Positions 25,034 to 33,848 of a DNA stretch of 41,329 bases are shown here, piece after piece (the first letter of the stretch is position 1; each line of letters opens with the position of its first letter). The stretch spans positions 1 to 41,329 of the forward strand of contig JAISGK010000094.1 of NCBI GenBank assembly GCA_031263155.1, written 5' to 3'. Origin of the DNA: Clostridiales bacterium (GTDB taxonomy: Bacteria; Bacillota; Clostridia; Lachnospirales; WQUN01). The notes under the pieces are model-generated. The model saw nothing but the letters and a program-made list of their open reading frames with translations, was not told where the DNA came from and made no database searches. The translations under genes and the position numbers were made by a program.

Positions 25034-26722
25034 CTACGAACGGTTATCCGGTATTCTGAGAACACGCGCGAGATGATTGTACTCGCCGCTCTCTGTTACA
25101 CTGCTATAGTAATAATACGTGTCATCCAAGCTATGCACATACAGCCGGGCGCTCACGTTATCAAGCAACTCGAACTGCGTGCTTGTGGGAGAAATAATAG
25201 CCATATCGACCACATCGCCATAATTGAGATGAATCATGGCCTGGCCGATCAACGTAATGTTGCCGTAAGCGTCTACATTGGCCGTTACCGCGCTGTAATA
25301 ATTGGCGACGCTGTTAACGCGCAACACAAGTGTCACAGACGAAGGGTACGGTTGTACCAAGCTGTGCAATGCCGCGTAAAAATCTATGATATAATTGCTC
25401 TCCATTTCTACTACAACGGAATTGGCGCGAGATATATCTACAGAACTGTACACAGAGTATTCGGAAAGAGGAATTTGATATTCTGCGCTTGCGCCAACGC
25501 TGAAATTGACGGGAGCATTTTGGTACTTGCCCCCGTAGGCATGCTCAAGATACACATAGTAAGAGCCTCCGGCGGGGCCTTGCGGGCCTGCGGGACCGAC
25601 AGGACCTTGCGGACCTGCGGGACCAAGCGCTCCTTGAGGACCAACTGGGCCAACGGGACCGGCAAAACCTTGCGCGCCAATTGCGCCTGTAGCGCCTTGT
25701 GGTCCGACCGCGCCGTTTTGACCGGCAGGACCAACAGGGCCGACGGAACCTGTAGGGCCTTGAGGACCGGCGGGGCCTTCAGGACCTGCGTTGCCTTGCG
25801 GACCAGCGGAACCGGCAGGACCAGAGGGGCCGACAGAACCGGCGGGGCCTACAGGGCCTTGCGGGCCTACAGGCCCTTGCGGGCCTACAGGGCCTTGCAG
25901 ACCAGCAGGACCAATTTGGCCTTGAGAACCAATCACGCCTTGAGGGCCGGCAGTTCCCGCTGAGCCTTGAGGACCGGCAACGCCTTGCGCGCCGGAGGAG
26001 CCAGCTGGGCCGACAGGACCGGCAACGCCAGCAGGGCCAGCGGGACCAACAGAGCCAGTAGCGCCAGCAGGACCGGGAGTGCCAGCAGGACCGGGGCTAC
26101 CAGTAGCGCCAGCGGGGCCTACAGGACCGGGGTTGCCGGGAGCGCCTACAGGGCCGGGGCTGCCAGTAGCGCCAGCGGGGCCTACAGGACCGGGAACGCC
26201 AGCAGGACCAGGTCTACCAGTAGCGCCAACTGGGCCGGGAGCGCCAGCAGGACCAGGTCTGCCGGGAGCGCCTACAGGACCGGGGCTACCAGTAGCGCCA
26301 ACTGGGCCGGGAACACCAACTGGGCCGGGAACGCCAGCAGGACCAGGTCTGCCGGGAGCGCCAGCGGGACCAGGTCTGCCGGGAGTGCCAGCGGGGCCTG
26401 GAGGGCCGGGGCGTCCTGGACGTCCGGGGCAACCTTGAGGGCCTTGAGGGCCGGGTGTGCAGCACTGTTCGTCGTCATAGCAATTGTCATGGCAATTGTC
26501 ATAGCCTTTGTTAAAGCAATTGTCATGAACAATATCGTAGCCGTTGCCTATGATATTGTTGTCGTAGGCACTGTCATAGACATTGCCGTTGAAGCGACGG
26601 TCGCTATGCTGATAGGTGTCAGAATAGTAATTATCCTGGTTATTATCAAAAGAATATTGGGTATCGTAAAGTTGCTTTTTTACGTATTCGTCATAATTGT
26701 TTGGGTACCAGTATTTGGACAA
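25034..26722 (-). CDS. Collagen-like surface protein (BclA-like architecture)
   Basis: 562 residues in three parts. Residues 1-90 are rich in Tyr, Asn and Asp, with repeated Y-D-N and a Cys cluster ('[15 protein letters not shown]'). Residues 91-384 are about 98 uninterrupted Gly-X-Y triplets, many of them GPAG, GPVG and GPQG, which should form a collagen triple helix. Residues 385-562 form a beta-rich C-terminal domain, probably a C1q/TNF-like trimerisation head. This layout is known from exosporium and surface proteins of spore-forming Firmicutes. No signal peptide or LPXTG motif is seen, which fits a spore-coat or exosporium protein deposited from the mother cell, though spore genes are not in the window. 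TTG 26722 follows GGGAG. It is divergent from galK. Confidence 0.9.
   Translation of the reverse strand: MSKYWYPNNYDEYVKKQLYDTQYSFDNNQDNYYSDTYQHSDRRFNGNVYDSAYDNNIIGNGYDIVHDNCFNKGYDNCHDNCYDDEQCCTPGPQGPQGCPGRPGRPGPPGPAGTPGRPGPAGAPGRPGPAGVPGPVGVPGPVGATGSPGPVGAPGRPGPAGAPGPVGATGRPGPAGVPGPVGPAGATGSPGPVGAPGNPGPVGPAGATGSPGPAGTPGPAGATGSVGPAGPAGVAGPVGPAGSSGAQGVAGPQGSAGTAGPQGVIGSQGQIGPAGLQGPVGPQGPVGPQGPVGPAGSVGPSGPAGSAGPQGNAGPEGPAGPQGPTGSVGPVGPAGQNGAVGPQGATGAIGAQGFAGPVGPVGPQGALGPAGPQGPVGPAGPQGPAGGSYYVYLEHAYGGKYQNAPVNFSVGASAEYQIPLSEYSVYSSVDISRANSVVVEMESNYIIDFYAALHSLVQPYPSSVTLVLRVNSVANYYSAVTANVDAYGNITLIGQAMIHLNYGDVVDMAIISPTSTQFELLDNVSARLYVHSLDDTYYYYSSVTESGEYNHLARVLRIPDNRS
25571..26452 (-). repeat. Gly-X-Y coding repeat array
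   Basis: DNA encoding the collagen triplets is made of 9-base and longer tandem units, for example the recurring protein block '[13 protein letters not shown]' and its variants at about 26080-26350, and '[13 protein letters not shown]' at about 25850-25900. Such arrays change length by slippage or recombination. Because the codons are GGN CCN, the opposite strand is also free of stops, giving two long spurious frames. Confidence 0.85.
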
Positions 26723-26748
26723 ACGCGCTCACTCCCAAATGGGTTTTT

Positions 26749-26783
26749 AGTTGTACAACTATGTTTGTATAGTATGTGTACAA
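26749..26783. promoter_or_regulatory. Palindromic sites between the divergent collagen-like and galK genes
   Basis: AGTTGTACAACT (26749-26760) is a perfect 12-bp palindrome. TTGTACA (26751-26757) also forms an inverted repeat with TGTACAA (26777-26783), 19 bases apart. The site lies 27 bases before the collagen-like start and 34 before galK, a good place for a shared operator. No regulator is assigned. Confidence 0.45.
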
Positions 26784-26816
26784 ACAAGGTTTGGTGAATA
26801 TTGGAAAGGGGATTTT

Positions 26817-27974
26817 ATGGATTTTGTTTATCTCAAAAAAGATTTTGCCCGTTTGTACGGAAACAGCGAAGACTCTCGTATTTTTTTCGCGCCGGGCAGG
26901 ATTAATCTTATAGGCGAACATACAGACTACAACGGTGGTTTCGTGTTTCCATGCGCGTTGAGCTTTGGAACATACGCCATATGCCGCGCAAGAAAAGACT
27001 CCTTTGTCAATTTGGCCTCGGCTAACTTCCCGGAAAAAGTCTCGCTGGATTTAGCCGACTTCTCTTATCAAATGGCTGACGGGTGGACAAACTACGCCAA
27101 AGGGGTGCTTCATGAACTTATATCAAATGGATATCGGATAGGCGGGGCTGATATATATGTGCATGGCGACATTCCCAATGGCGCGGGGTTGTCCAGCTCC
27201 GCGAGCCTCGAATTGCTCATCGGCGTCGTGTTTGATACGCTGTTCGGTTGCGGGATAGATAGGGTGCGCCTGGTTAAGATGTGTCAAAAAGCTGAAAACC
27301 AATTTATGGGTATAAATTGCGGCATTATGGATCAGTACGCGGTAGGCATGGGCATGGAGGATATGGCTCTGCTGTTGGATTGCAATAAGGTACAACACAA
27401 ATACGTGCCGCTTAAGCTAGGAAACAATAAAATATTGATCGCAAACACAAACAAGCGCAGAGGCTTGGCAGACTCCGCGTACAACACGCGGCGGGCGGAA
27501 TGTGAGGCGGCGGTCGCGGCGTTGCGCCAGCGGCTTGATATAAATTATTTGTGCGAACTGGACCCTGATACTTTTGAGCGGAATAAAGATTTAATAAACG
27601 ACCCAACCGTCGCCAAACGCGCCGAACATATAGTTTACGAAAACACGCGCGCTCTTGAAGCGGTCAGCGCGCTTGAAGCGGGTGATCTATTAAAATTTGG
27701 GCAGTTAATGAACGCGTCACATATCTCGCTGCGCGATCTGTACGATGTGACAGGGGCGGAGTTAGACGCGCTGGCGGAAGCGGCCTGGAATGTCGATGGG
27801 ACGCTGGGGTCGCGAATGACTGGCGCGGGCTTTGGCGGGTGTACAGTAAGCCTTGTGAATGAAAATAAAGTGGATGAATTTACACAAAAAGTAGGCGCAG
27901 CCTATAGAGAACAAACAGGTCTTACAGCGGATTTTTATGTGGCCGACGTCGGTGGCGGCGCGACAGAACTATAG
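26817..27974 (+). CDS. galK: Galactokinase
   Basis: GHMP-family kinase that phosphorylates galactose at C1 with ATP, the first step of the Leloir pathway. It has 385 residues. Motifs: galactokinase signature 'GRINLIGEHTDYNGGFVFPC' near residue 28, the GHMP ATP loop 'IPNGAGLSSSASLELL', 'GINCGIMDQYAVG' with the catalytic Asp, and 'GSRMTGAGFGGCTVSL' near the C-terminus. The ATG at 26817 has GGAAAGGGG 5 bases upstream; the frame is open back to 26751 without family similarity. galT and galE are not nearby. It sits 18 bases before the response-regulator gene, in one probable operon with the sensor pair. Confidence 0.96.
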   Translation: MDFVYLKKDFARLYGNSEDSRIFFAPGRINLIGEHTDYNGGFVFPCALSFGTYAICRARKDSFVNLASANFPEKVSLDLADFSYQMADGWTNYAKGVLHELISNGYRIGGADIYVHGDIPNGAGLSSSASLELLIGVVFDTLFGCGIDRVRLVKMCQKAENQFMGINCGIMDQYAVGMGMEDMALLLDCNKVQHKYVPLKLGNNKILIANTNKRRGLADSAYNTRRAECEAAVAALRQRLDINYLCELDPDTFERNKDLINDPTVAKRAEHIVYENTRALEAVSALEAGDLLKFGQLMNASHISLRDLYDVTGAELDALAEAAWNVDGTLGSRMTGAGFGGCTVSLVNENKVDEFTQKVGAAYREQTGLTADFYVADVGGGATEL

Positions 27975-27992
27975 CGCCAAGGCGGAGAAAAT

Positions 27993-29615
27993 ATGCTTAA
28001 AGTGTTTTTGGTTGAGGACGAATTTGTCGTTCGCAGGGGAATACGGGATAACATAGACTGGGCAAGCGAAGGATTTTTATTCAGCGGCGAGGCGGCTGAT
28101 GGTGAATTGGCTTTTCCATTGATACAGCGTGAAAAGCCGGATATTATCATTACAGATATCCGTATGCCGTTTATGGATGGCCTTGATCTAAGCCGGCTTA
28201 TCAGAAAAGAACTCCCTCATAGCAAGATCATTATTTTAAGCGGACATGAGGAATTCTCATACGCCCAAAAGGCGTTAAATCTCGGAGTTGCGGAATACAT
28301 TCTAAAGCCTGTAAGCGGCGCTGAACTCATTGAGAGCGTAAAAAACGTCGCCAGGCAAATCTATCAAGAACGCAAGGAAAAAGAGAATATAGATCGCTAC
28401 AAGAATGAGATGAAAGAAGAAGAGACCAACAGTAAGCGGCGGCTGTTTGAGGAAATGGTTTCGGGCTCGCCCCTTGTGAAAATTCTGGAGCGTGGCAAAC
28501 AGCTGGGGCTGGATCTAAGCGCGACATACTTCCAAATCCTCCTTTTCAAATATCATTTCAACGCGCGCAACGAGGCCAGTTACACGGAAGACATGCTTAC
28601 GATAAATGAAAAAATCAACCGGATCAGCGCCCAGGCCGGTTATATCATTCTCTTTGACCGCGCGATAGAGGGAAACGCCGCTATTATTAAAGCCGCCTCC
28701 CTGGATCGGCTGGCCGTTGCGCGCAAAGAATACATAGAACACGTTGAAGCCGTATTTTCTCCCTATGACGCGCTGCGTTATTTTGGCGGGGTCGGCAAAC
28801 CGGTCGGGCGCCTGACGCTTTTATCCGAGTCGTTTGAGAGCGCCGCTCGCGTATTCTCCATGCGCTTTATGCTAGATAAAAACGCCTTTGTGACAGATGG
28901 GGAATTGGATTTTGCCCCTAAAACAGACGCTGAGCTTTCCCTGCCAGACGCGCGGTTTATTAGCGAGATCCAACTGCAAAAGGTGGGTACATTTTTAAAG
29001 AGCGGTGAAAAGCGCGATATCCCCTTCTTTGTAGAAGAATTTCTAAAAAGCGCCGCCGGGGTGGACTCGCGGCTGTTTAGACAATACGTCATTATGGATA
29101 TCTATTTCACGGCGGTATGGGTTTTAAAAGAGATAGGCGGTGTGGAAGAACTAAAGCGAAACTATGTCGCAAAACCGGAAAGCATCAGCGCTATGGCCAA
29201 TAGCGCAACCGAAATAAAAGATTATATTCTCGGCGTTTTTAACGCTGTCATTGACAGACGCGATGAGCAGCGCAATAAACGTTACAGCCTGATGATACGA
29301 CGCGCCAAAGAATATATCGCCGCCAACTACGCCAATGAGGATATATCGCTCAACGATACCGCGCGATATGTTAACATCAGCCCCAGCTATTTTAGCGCGC
29401 TCTTTAGCCGAGAAACGGGGCGCAGTTTTATCAATTTTCTGACCGAATGTCGAATGAACAAGGCTAAGGAACTGCTTCGATGTTCGGATATACCATCTTC
29501 AGAGGTAAGCGCGGCGGTGGGGTATAAAGACCCTCACTATTTTTCGTATCTGTTTAAAAAGACACAGCACTGTACGCCCATGCAATTCCGCTCGCCACAA
29601 AATAAAGGTGGTTAA
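27993..29615 (+). CDS. AraC-type response regulator (YesN family)
   Basis: 540-residue transcription regulator. The N-terminal receiver domain has the acidic pocket 'LVEDEF' (Glu8/Asp9), phospho-acceptor Asp55 in 'IIITDIRMP', and Lys105 in 'YILKPVSG'. A long middle region of unknown fold follows (about 125-425). The C-terminal AraC-type double helix-turn-helix runs about 430-535 ('SLNDTARYVNISPSYFSALF', 'EVSAAVGYKDPHYFSYLFKK'). It overlaps the kinase frame region and forms its cognate pair. Such regulators usually control an adjacent sugar ABC importer, here the genes at 31263-35996. The ATG follows GGCGGAG. Confidence 0.93.
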   Translation: MLKVFLVEDEFVVRRGIRDNIDWASEGFLFSGEAADGELAFPLIQREKPDIIITDIRMPFMDGLDLSRLIRKELPHSKIIILSGHEEFSYAQKALNLGVAEYILKPVSGAELIESVKNVARQIYQERKEKENIDRYKNEMKEEETNSKRRLFEEMVSGSPLVKILERGKQLGLDLSATYFQILLFKYHFNARNEASYTEDMLTINEKINRISAQAGYIILFDRAIEGNAAIIKAASLDRLAVARKEYIEHVEAVFSPYDALRYFGGVGKPVGRLTLLSESFESAARVFSMRFMLDKNAFVTDGELDFAPKTDAELSLPDARFISEIQLQKVGTFLKSGEKRDIPFFVEEFLKSAAGVDSRLFRQYVIMDIYFTAVWVLKEIGGVEELKRNYVAKPESISAMANSATEIKDYILGVFNAVIDRRDEQRNKRYSLMIRRAKEYIAANYANEDISLNDTARYVNISPSYFSALFSRETGRSFINFLTECRMNKAKELLRCSDIPSSEVSAAVGYKDPHYFSYLFKKTQHCTPMQFRSPQNKGG

Positions 29616-29619
29616 AGAG

Positions 29620-31092
29620 GTGTTCGCCAAACAGATCCAATGGCGGTTTTTAAGAAAATTGAGGCTCCACAGCAAGATTCAACTTTTTTTCGCGCTGCTA
29701 ATCGTTCCGATTACGCTTATATTCGTATTTATATTTCTACGGATGTACAGCTACAACAGGCAGTACGACATACTTATAGCCAACGCCGCCGAAGCGGGAA
29801 GGTTTAGCATTGACTTTAAAGAAAAGTTCGACCAAAAAATATATTTCCTTTTTGTGGGCAGATCGGATTTTGCGGAAGCTCAACCGTACAAGGATATCAA
29901 CGACGCTAAAGGGATCGTGGCAGAACTTATACACAATACAAATGTGACCAGCAATAAACAACGCGCCCAGGCTATTATGAACATGCTCGAAAATCTGAAT
30001 ATATACGTAAACCGTATTGAGGAGAATCAGAAAGAGAGTGGACACTACCTGGAAAATAAGGCGATATGGGAACAGGATGTCCAAACGGTGACGAGCCTTA
30101 TCACACGATATGTGTTGGAATATACCTATTATGAAAATTTAGGTATGGAGGAACTGCGCGACAAGATAAATAAGAATTTAAACGCTATGGTATGGATAAG
30201 CGTGACAGTCTTTGCCGGTATAATTCCAGCCGCGCTTTTGGTTTCCTGGAGAATTGCGCGCGGCATAGCCAAGCCCATCTATCGTTTAAACGCCGTAACC
30301 AACCAAGTGGCGGCGGGGAACCTCTCAATACGCGTAGAAGATTTATTGGGCGCAGAGGTCAGCGCCCTTGGCGAATCACTAAACGCCATGGTGCAGCGGA
30401 TAGAGCGGCTGGTGTCCGAGGTGAAATCCGATCAAGAAATCCTTCGCAAAGCTGAGCTGGAGCTGCTTCAAGCGCAAATTAACCCGCATTTCCTTTACAA
30501 TACGCTGGATACTATCATTTGGCTCGCGGAGGACGGACAAAAGCAGCGGATTGTCGATGTGGTAAAGGCCCTATCAGACTTTTTTCGCACATCGCTAAAT
30601 CGCGGCGCCGAGATGGTGACTCTGCGAGAGGAAGAACGGCATGTGCGCGGTTATTTGCAAATCCAAAAAGTGCGTTACCAAGATATACTGGAATATGACA
30701 TCGATATACCCGAAAAATTCTATAACGTGATGATCCCTAAAATCACGCTGCAACCGCTTGTTGAAAACGCGCTGTACCATGGGATAAAGAATAAGCGAGG
30801 TAAGGGCACAGTGCTTATAAAAGCCCGAAATGACGGCGATAGCGTTATACTCTCGGTGATTGACGACGGCGCGGGAATGACAGCCGAGCGGCTTCAATAT
30901 GTGCGCGCCCTGCTTAATGAGATTCCCCTTAGCGCGCGAGACGAAAAAAATCATAGGCGCGACATCTACGGGCTATACAACGTAAGCGAGCGTATTAAGC
31001 TAAAATTTGGCCCGCAATATGGTATATACATTTCCAATTCAGACGCTATGGGCGTCACGGTAAATATTCGCATACCGATGCGTTATCCATAA
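29620..31092 (+). CDS. Sensor histidine kinase (YesM/LytS-type)
   Basis: Membrane sensor with two transmembrane helices (first near 'LFFALLIVPITLIFVFIFL', second near 'MVWISVTVFAGIIPAALLVS'), enclosing an extracellular domain of about 145 residues that should sense the ligand or a binding protein. Then come a HAMP domain, the His_kinase motif 'QINPHFLYNTLDTIIWLAED' (phospho-accepting His) and an ATPase domain ('LQPLVENALYHGIKNKRGKG', 'DDGAGM', 'GLYNV'). GTG 29620 is chosen because AAAGGTGG lies 8 bases upstream; the GTG at 29608, inside the previous gene, overlaps that SD. It is paired with the preceding regulator. Confidence 0.93.
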   Translation: MFAKQIQWRFLRKLRLHSKIQLFFALLIVPITLIFVFIFLRMYSYNRQYDILIANAAEAGRFSIDFKEKFDQKIYFLFVGRSDFAEAQPYKDINDAKGIVAELIHNTNVTSNKQRAQAIMNMLENLNIYVNRIEENQKESGHYLENKAIWEQDVQTVTSLITRYVLEYTYYENLGMEELRDKINKNLNAMVWISVTVFAGIIPAALLVSWRIARGIAKPIYRLNAVTNQVAAGNLSIRVEDLLGAEVSALGESLNAMVQRIERLVSEVKSDQEILRKAELELLQAQINPHFLYNTLDTIIWLAEDGQKQRIVDVVKALSDFFRTSLNRGAEMVTLREEERHVRGYLQIQKVRYQDILEYDIDIPEKFYNVMIPKITLQPLVENALYHGIKNKRGKGTVLIKARNDGDSVILSVIDDGAGMTAERLQYVRALLNEIPLSARDEKNHRRDIYGLYNVSERIKLKFGPQYGIYISNSDAMGVTVNIRIPMRYP

Positions 31093-31182
31093 AAAAATCA
31101 ACATTTTAAAAAAATTTAACCACAGTATTAGACCCTGCGTTCAGATTCATAAAATATCGAAAAATTCACAAAAGATTCTTTA

Positions 31183-31211
31183 TTGCCATCCTCCTGCGGC
31201 GTCGATATACT
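31183..31211 (+). promoter_or_regulatory. Putative promoter of the sugar importer operon
   Basis: -35 TTGCCA (31183-31188), 17-base spacer, -10 TATACT (31206-31211), each one base from consensus. It lies 51 bases before the binding-protein ATG, in the 170-base gap after the kinase gene, and would allow control separate from galK and the sensor pair. Confidence 0.6.
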
Positions 31212-31262
31212 TATAACGCGTTTTTGGTATTGATTCTTACGACAATAGGAGGAGGAAAAAAC

Positions 31263-32252
31263 ATGAAAAAATTGATTATCCTGGCGATGGCCGCCATGTT
31301 GACGGCTTGCGCCGGTGGTGCGCCCGCTTCGCAGTCATCCGCGTCCAATTCGGGCGGCGGGTTGATCACGGTTGGTTTCGCGCAGGTGGGCGCCGAATCC
31401 GGATGGCGTACCGCCAACACGGATAGTTTTAAGAGCTATTTCACCGAGGCAAATGGATTTAACCTGATTTTCTCAGACGCTCAACAGGATCAGAACAAGC
31501 AGATAGCGGCGGTGCGCGACTTCATTACTCAAGGCGTGGATTACATAGATATCGCGCCGGTTACGACCACCGGCTGGGAAACGGTCCTTCAAGAGGCGAA
31601 AGACGCCGGTATACCGGTCATTATTTCTGATCGTAAGGCGGACGTGTCAGATGATCTGTATGTAACCTATATCGGCGGCAATTTCGAACAAGAAGGCTCG
31701 GACGCCATAAAGTGGCTAGAGGGTTATCTGGCCGAAAACAATCGCTCAGACGACGAGCTAAATATCGTACACCTGCAAGGCACAATCGGCGCGGACGCCC
31801 AGATTGGCCGCACAAAAGCGCTTGACACCGCCGTATCTGGGCCTCATGCCGATAAGTGGAGCATCATTGCGCAACAGACCGGTGAGTTTACCGAGGCCAG
31901 AGGCCAAGAGGTTATGGAGGCCATTCTCAAAAACAACACCAAGGTTGATGTTGTCTATTCTGAGAACGACGACATGACATACGGCGCTATTACCGCTTTA
32001 AAGAACGCCGGTATTGATCACAAGGATGTTATCATTATCTCGTTCGACGGCAATAAAAAGGCCATCCAGATGATTATAGACGCAGATATCGACTGCGTTG
32101 CGGAATGTAACCCGCTTTTGGGGCCGCAAGTGGGCGATATAATAAAGAAGATTGAAGCGGGCGATACCCTGCCAAAGGTCACATATTCCATAGAGAGTGT
32201 TTACGACATTAAGAATGCTGAGGCGCATCTGCCGGACGCTTTCGGCTCTTAA
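31263..32252 (+). CDS. ytfQ: Sugar ABC transporter substrate-binding lipoprotein (YtfQ-like)
   Basis: Periplasmic-binding-protein-like domain of the ribose/galactofuranose group, anchored as a lipoprotein on the outer face of the membrane. The signal peptide ends in the lipobox LTAC (Cys16 in 'MKKLIILAMAAMLTACAGG'). A Ser/Gly linker follows, then the domain with 'VGFAQVGAESGWRTANT' as in YtfQ, 'DYIDIAPVTTTGWE' and 'SFDGNKKAIQMI'. ATG 31263 has a strong AGGAGG. Similarity to YtfQ (galactofuranose) together with galK upstream suggests galactofuranose or galactose as ligand, which is an inference. A hairpin terminator follows the stop within the operon. Confidence 0.93.
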   Translation: MKKLIILAMAAMLTACAGGAPASQSSASNSGGGLITVGFAQVGAESGWRTANTDSFKSYFTEANGFNLIFSDAQQDQNKQIAAVRDFITQGVDYIDIAPVTTTGWETVLQEAKDAGIPVIISDRKADVSDDLYVTYIGGNFEQEGSDAIKWLEGYLAENNRSDDELNIVHLQGTIGADAQIGRTKALDTAVSGPHADKWSIIAQQTGEFTEARGQEVMEAILKNNTKVDVVYSENDDMTYGAITALKNAGIDHKDVIIISFDGNKKAIQMIIDADIDCVAECNPLLGPQVGDIIKKIEAGDTLPKVTYSIESVYDIKNAEAHLPDAFGS

Positions 32253-32264
32253 GCAAAATGCAAA

Positions 32265-32297
32265 GGCGCGCTGGAAAGTATCCCGCGCGCCTTTTTT
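32265..32297 (+). terminator. Intra-operon terminator/attenuator after the binding-protein gene
   Basis: GGCGCGC (32265-32271) pairs with GCGCGCC (32285-32291), loop 13 bases, followed by six T. It lies between the binding-protein and ATPase genes. Partial read-through here would give the usual excess of binding protein over membrane components. Confidence 0.8.
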
Positions 32298-32318
32298 AAG
32301 ATGGGAGGGAGATTGAGC

Positions 32319-33848
32319 ATGTCCGGCGTAATGTCAAAAACTCTGCTAAAAATGTGTGGAATAACAAAAAACTTTCCTGGTGTGCTGGCCCTTGACAGTG
32401 TTGATTTCACACTGCGCCCGGGCGAGATACACGCGCTGATGGGAGAAAATGGCGCTGGCAAATCCACACTTATTAAGGTGCTTACGGGCGCTGAAACCTT
32501 TGAGTCTGGCGAGATCTATCTTGACGATTATAAAACCCCGATAATAAATAACTCCCCCCAAGAGGCGCAGTCGCGGGGTATATCAACGGTGTATCAGGAG
32601 GTTAACCTGTGCCCTAACCTGACCGTGGCGGAGAATCTTTTTGTGGGTCGGCAGCCCGGCAAGGCTGGGTTTGTTAAATGGGGGGAAATGAATAAACGCG
32701 CTCACGCCATTATGCATGGGCTTGGCATAAACATTGACGTGAGAAAGCCGCTTGAGGTTTATTCCACCGCGATACAACAGATGGTCTCCATCGCGCGCGC
32801 AATTGATATTTCCGCAAAAGTGCTTATCTTGGATGAACCGACCTCAAGCCTGGACGAACACGAGGCGCGCCGTCTTTTTAAACTTATGCGCCAGCTTGGG
32901 GATGGCGGCATGGGTATCGTCTTTGTAACGCACTTTCTTGAACAGGTATACGAGGTGTGCGACAAAATAACCGTTCTTCGCAACGGTCGGTTTGTAGGCG
33001 AATATGATATCGAAAAACTCCCCCGCAAGGAACTGGTGGCAAAAATGCTGGGCAAGGCGTTTGACGATCTCGCGGCCATCCGGGACGCGTCGGCAACTGA
33101 TATAGACAGGAGCGCCGATCCACTGGTCTCCGCTAAGGGCGTGGGCATACGCGGCGGTATACACCCTTTCGATTTGGATATCTACTCCGGCGAGGTGGTG
33201 GGCCTGGCGGGGCTTTTGGGCAGCGGGCGCACGGAACTGGCCCGCGCGGTTTACAGCGCCGATCATCCAGATTTTGGAAATATTTCCGTTAAGGGGCGCT
33301 CTATCAAACATACGCCTTTGGACGCGATGAAATCGGGGATGGGCTTCTGCCCCGAAAACCGCAAGGAAGAGGGCGTCATAGCCGATCTCTCCGTGCGGGA
33401 AAACCTGATACTGGCCGAGCAGACCAAGCGTAGCGCGCTCAATCTCATGTCACGCGCCGAACAGGAGAGGCTTGCGCAGGAATATATCGAAAAATTGCAA
33501 ATCAAGACAGCGTCAATGGAAACGCCCGTCAATCAACTCTCCGGAGGCAACCAGCAAAAGGTTATCGTCGCGCGGTGGCTGATCACACATCCAGATTTCC
33601 TGATCCTAGACGAGCCGACACGCGGTATCGACGTTGGCACCAAGACGGAGATTCAGAAATTGATCTTAAACCTGGCGTCCCAAGGCGTCTCTGTCATGTT
33701 TATATCGTCCGAGATTGATGAAATGCTGCGCACATGCGGGCGTGTGGGAATTATGCGCGATACTGTAAAAGTCGGCGAGTTATCCGGCGATGAGCTTTCG
33801 TCAGCGGGTATAATGTCTAAAATCGCGGGGGACGAAGTCGATGAATGA
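32319..33848 (+). CDS. ytfR: Sugar ABC transporter double-ATPase subunit (YtfR/RbsA/MglA type)
   Basis: About 509 residues with two fused ATPase domains. The first has an intact Walker A ('GENGAGKSTLIKVL') and Walker B ('LILDEPTSSLDE') but the variant signature 'YSTAIQQMVSIARA'. The second has a degenerate Walker A ('GLLGSGRTELARA'), an intact signature ('LSGGNQQKVIVARW') and Walker B ('LILDEPTRGIDVGTK'). This split is typical of the CUT2 sugar importer ATPases. It powers uptake on the cytoplasmic face with the two permeases that follow. ATG 32319 follows GGGAGGGAG; the frame opens at 32301. It overlaps the next gene by 8 bases. Confidence 0.95.
   Translation: MSGVMSKTLLKMCGITKNFPGVLALDSVDFTLRPGEIHALMGENGAGKSTLIKVLTGAETFESGEIYLDDYKTPIINNSPQEAQSRGISTVYQEVNLCPNLTVAENLFVGRQPGKAGFVKWGEMNKRAHAIMHGLGINIDVRKPLEVYSTAIQQMVSIARAIDISAKVLILDEPTSSLDEHEARRLFKLMRQLGDGGMGIVFVTHFLEQVYEVCDKITVLRNGRFVGEYDIEKLPRKELVAKMLGKAFDDLAAIRDASATDIDRSADPLVSAKGVGIRGGIHPFDLDIYSGEVVGLAGLLGSGRTELARAVYSADHPDFGNISVKGRSIKHTPLDAMKSGMGFCPENRKEEGVIADLSVRENLILAEQTKRSALNLMSRAEQERLAQEYIEKLQIKTASMETPVNQLSGGNQQKVIVARWLITHPDFLILDEPTRGIDVGTKTEIQKLILNLASQGVSVMFISSEIDEMLRTCGRVGIMRDTVKVGELSGDELSSAGIMSKIAGDEVDE

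Noticed and set aside
25022-26797. Two long plus-strand frames (25022-25963, 25967-26797) rich in Gly, Ala, Arg, Thr and Ser, plus 26079-26438
   Set aside because: They are antisense to the collagen-like gene. GGN CCN codons leave the opposite strand free of stops, so long frames arise without selection. No SD or family.
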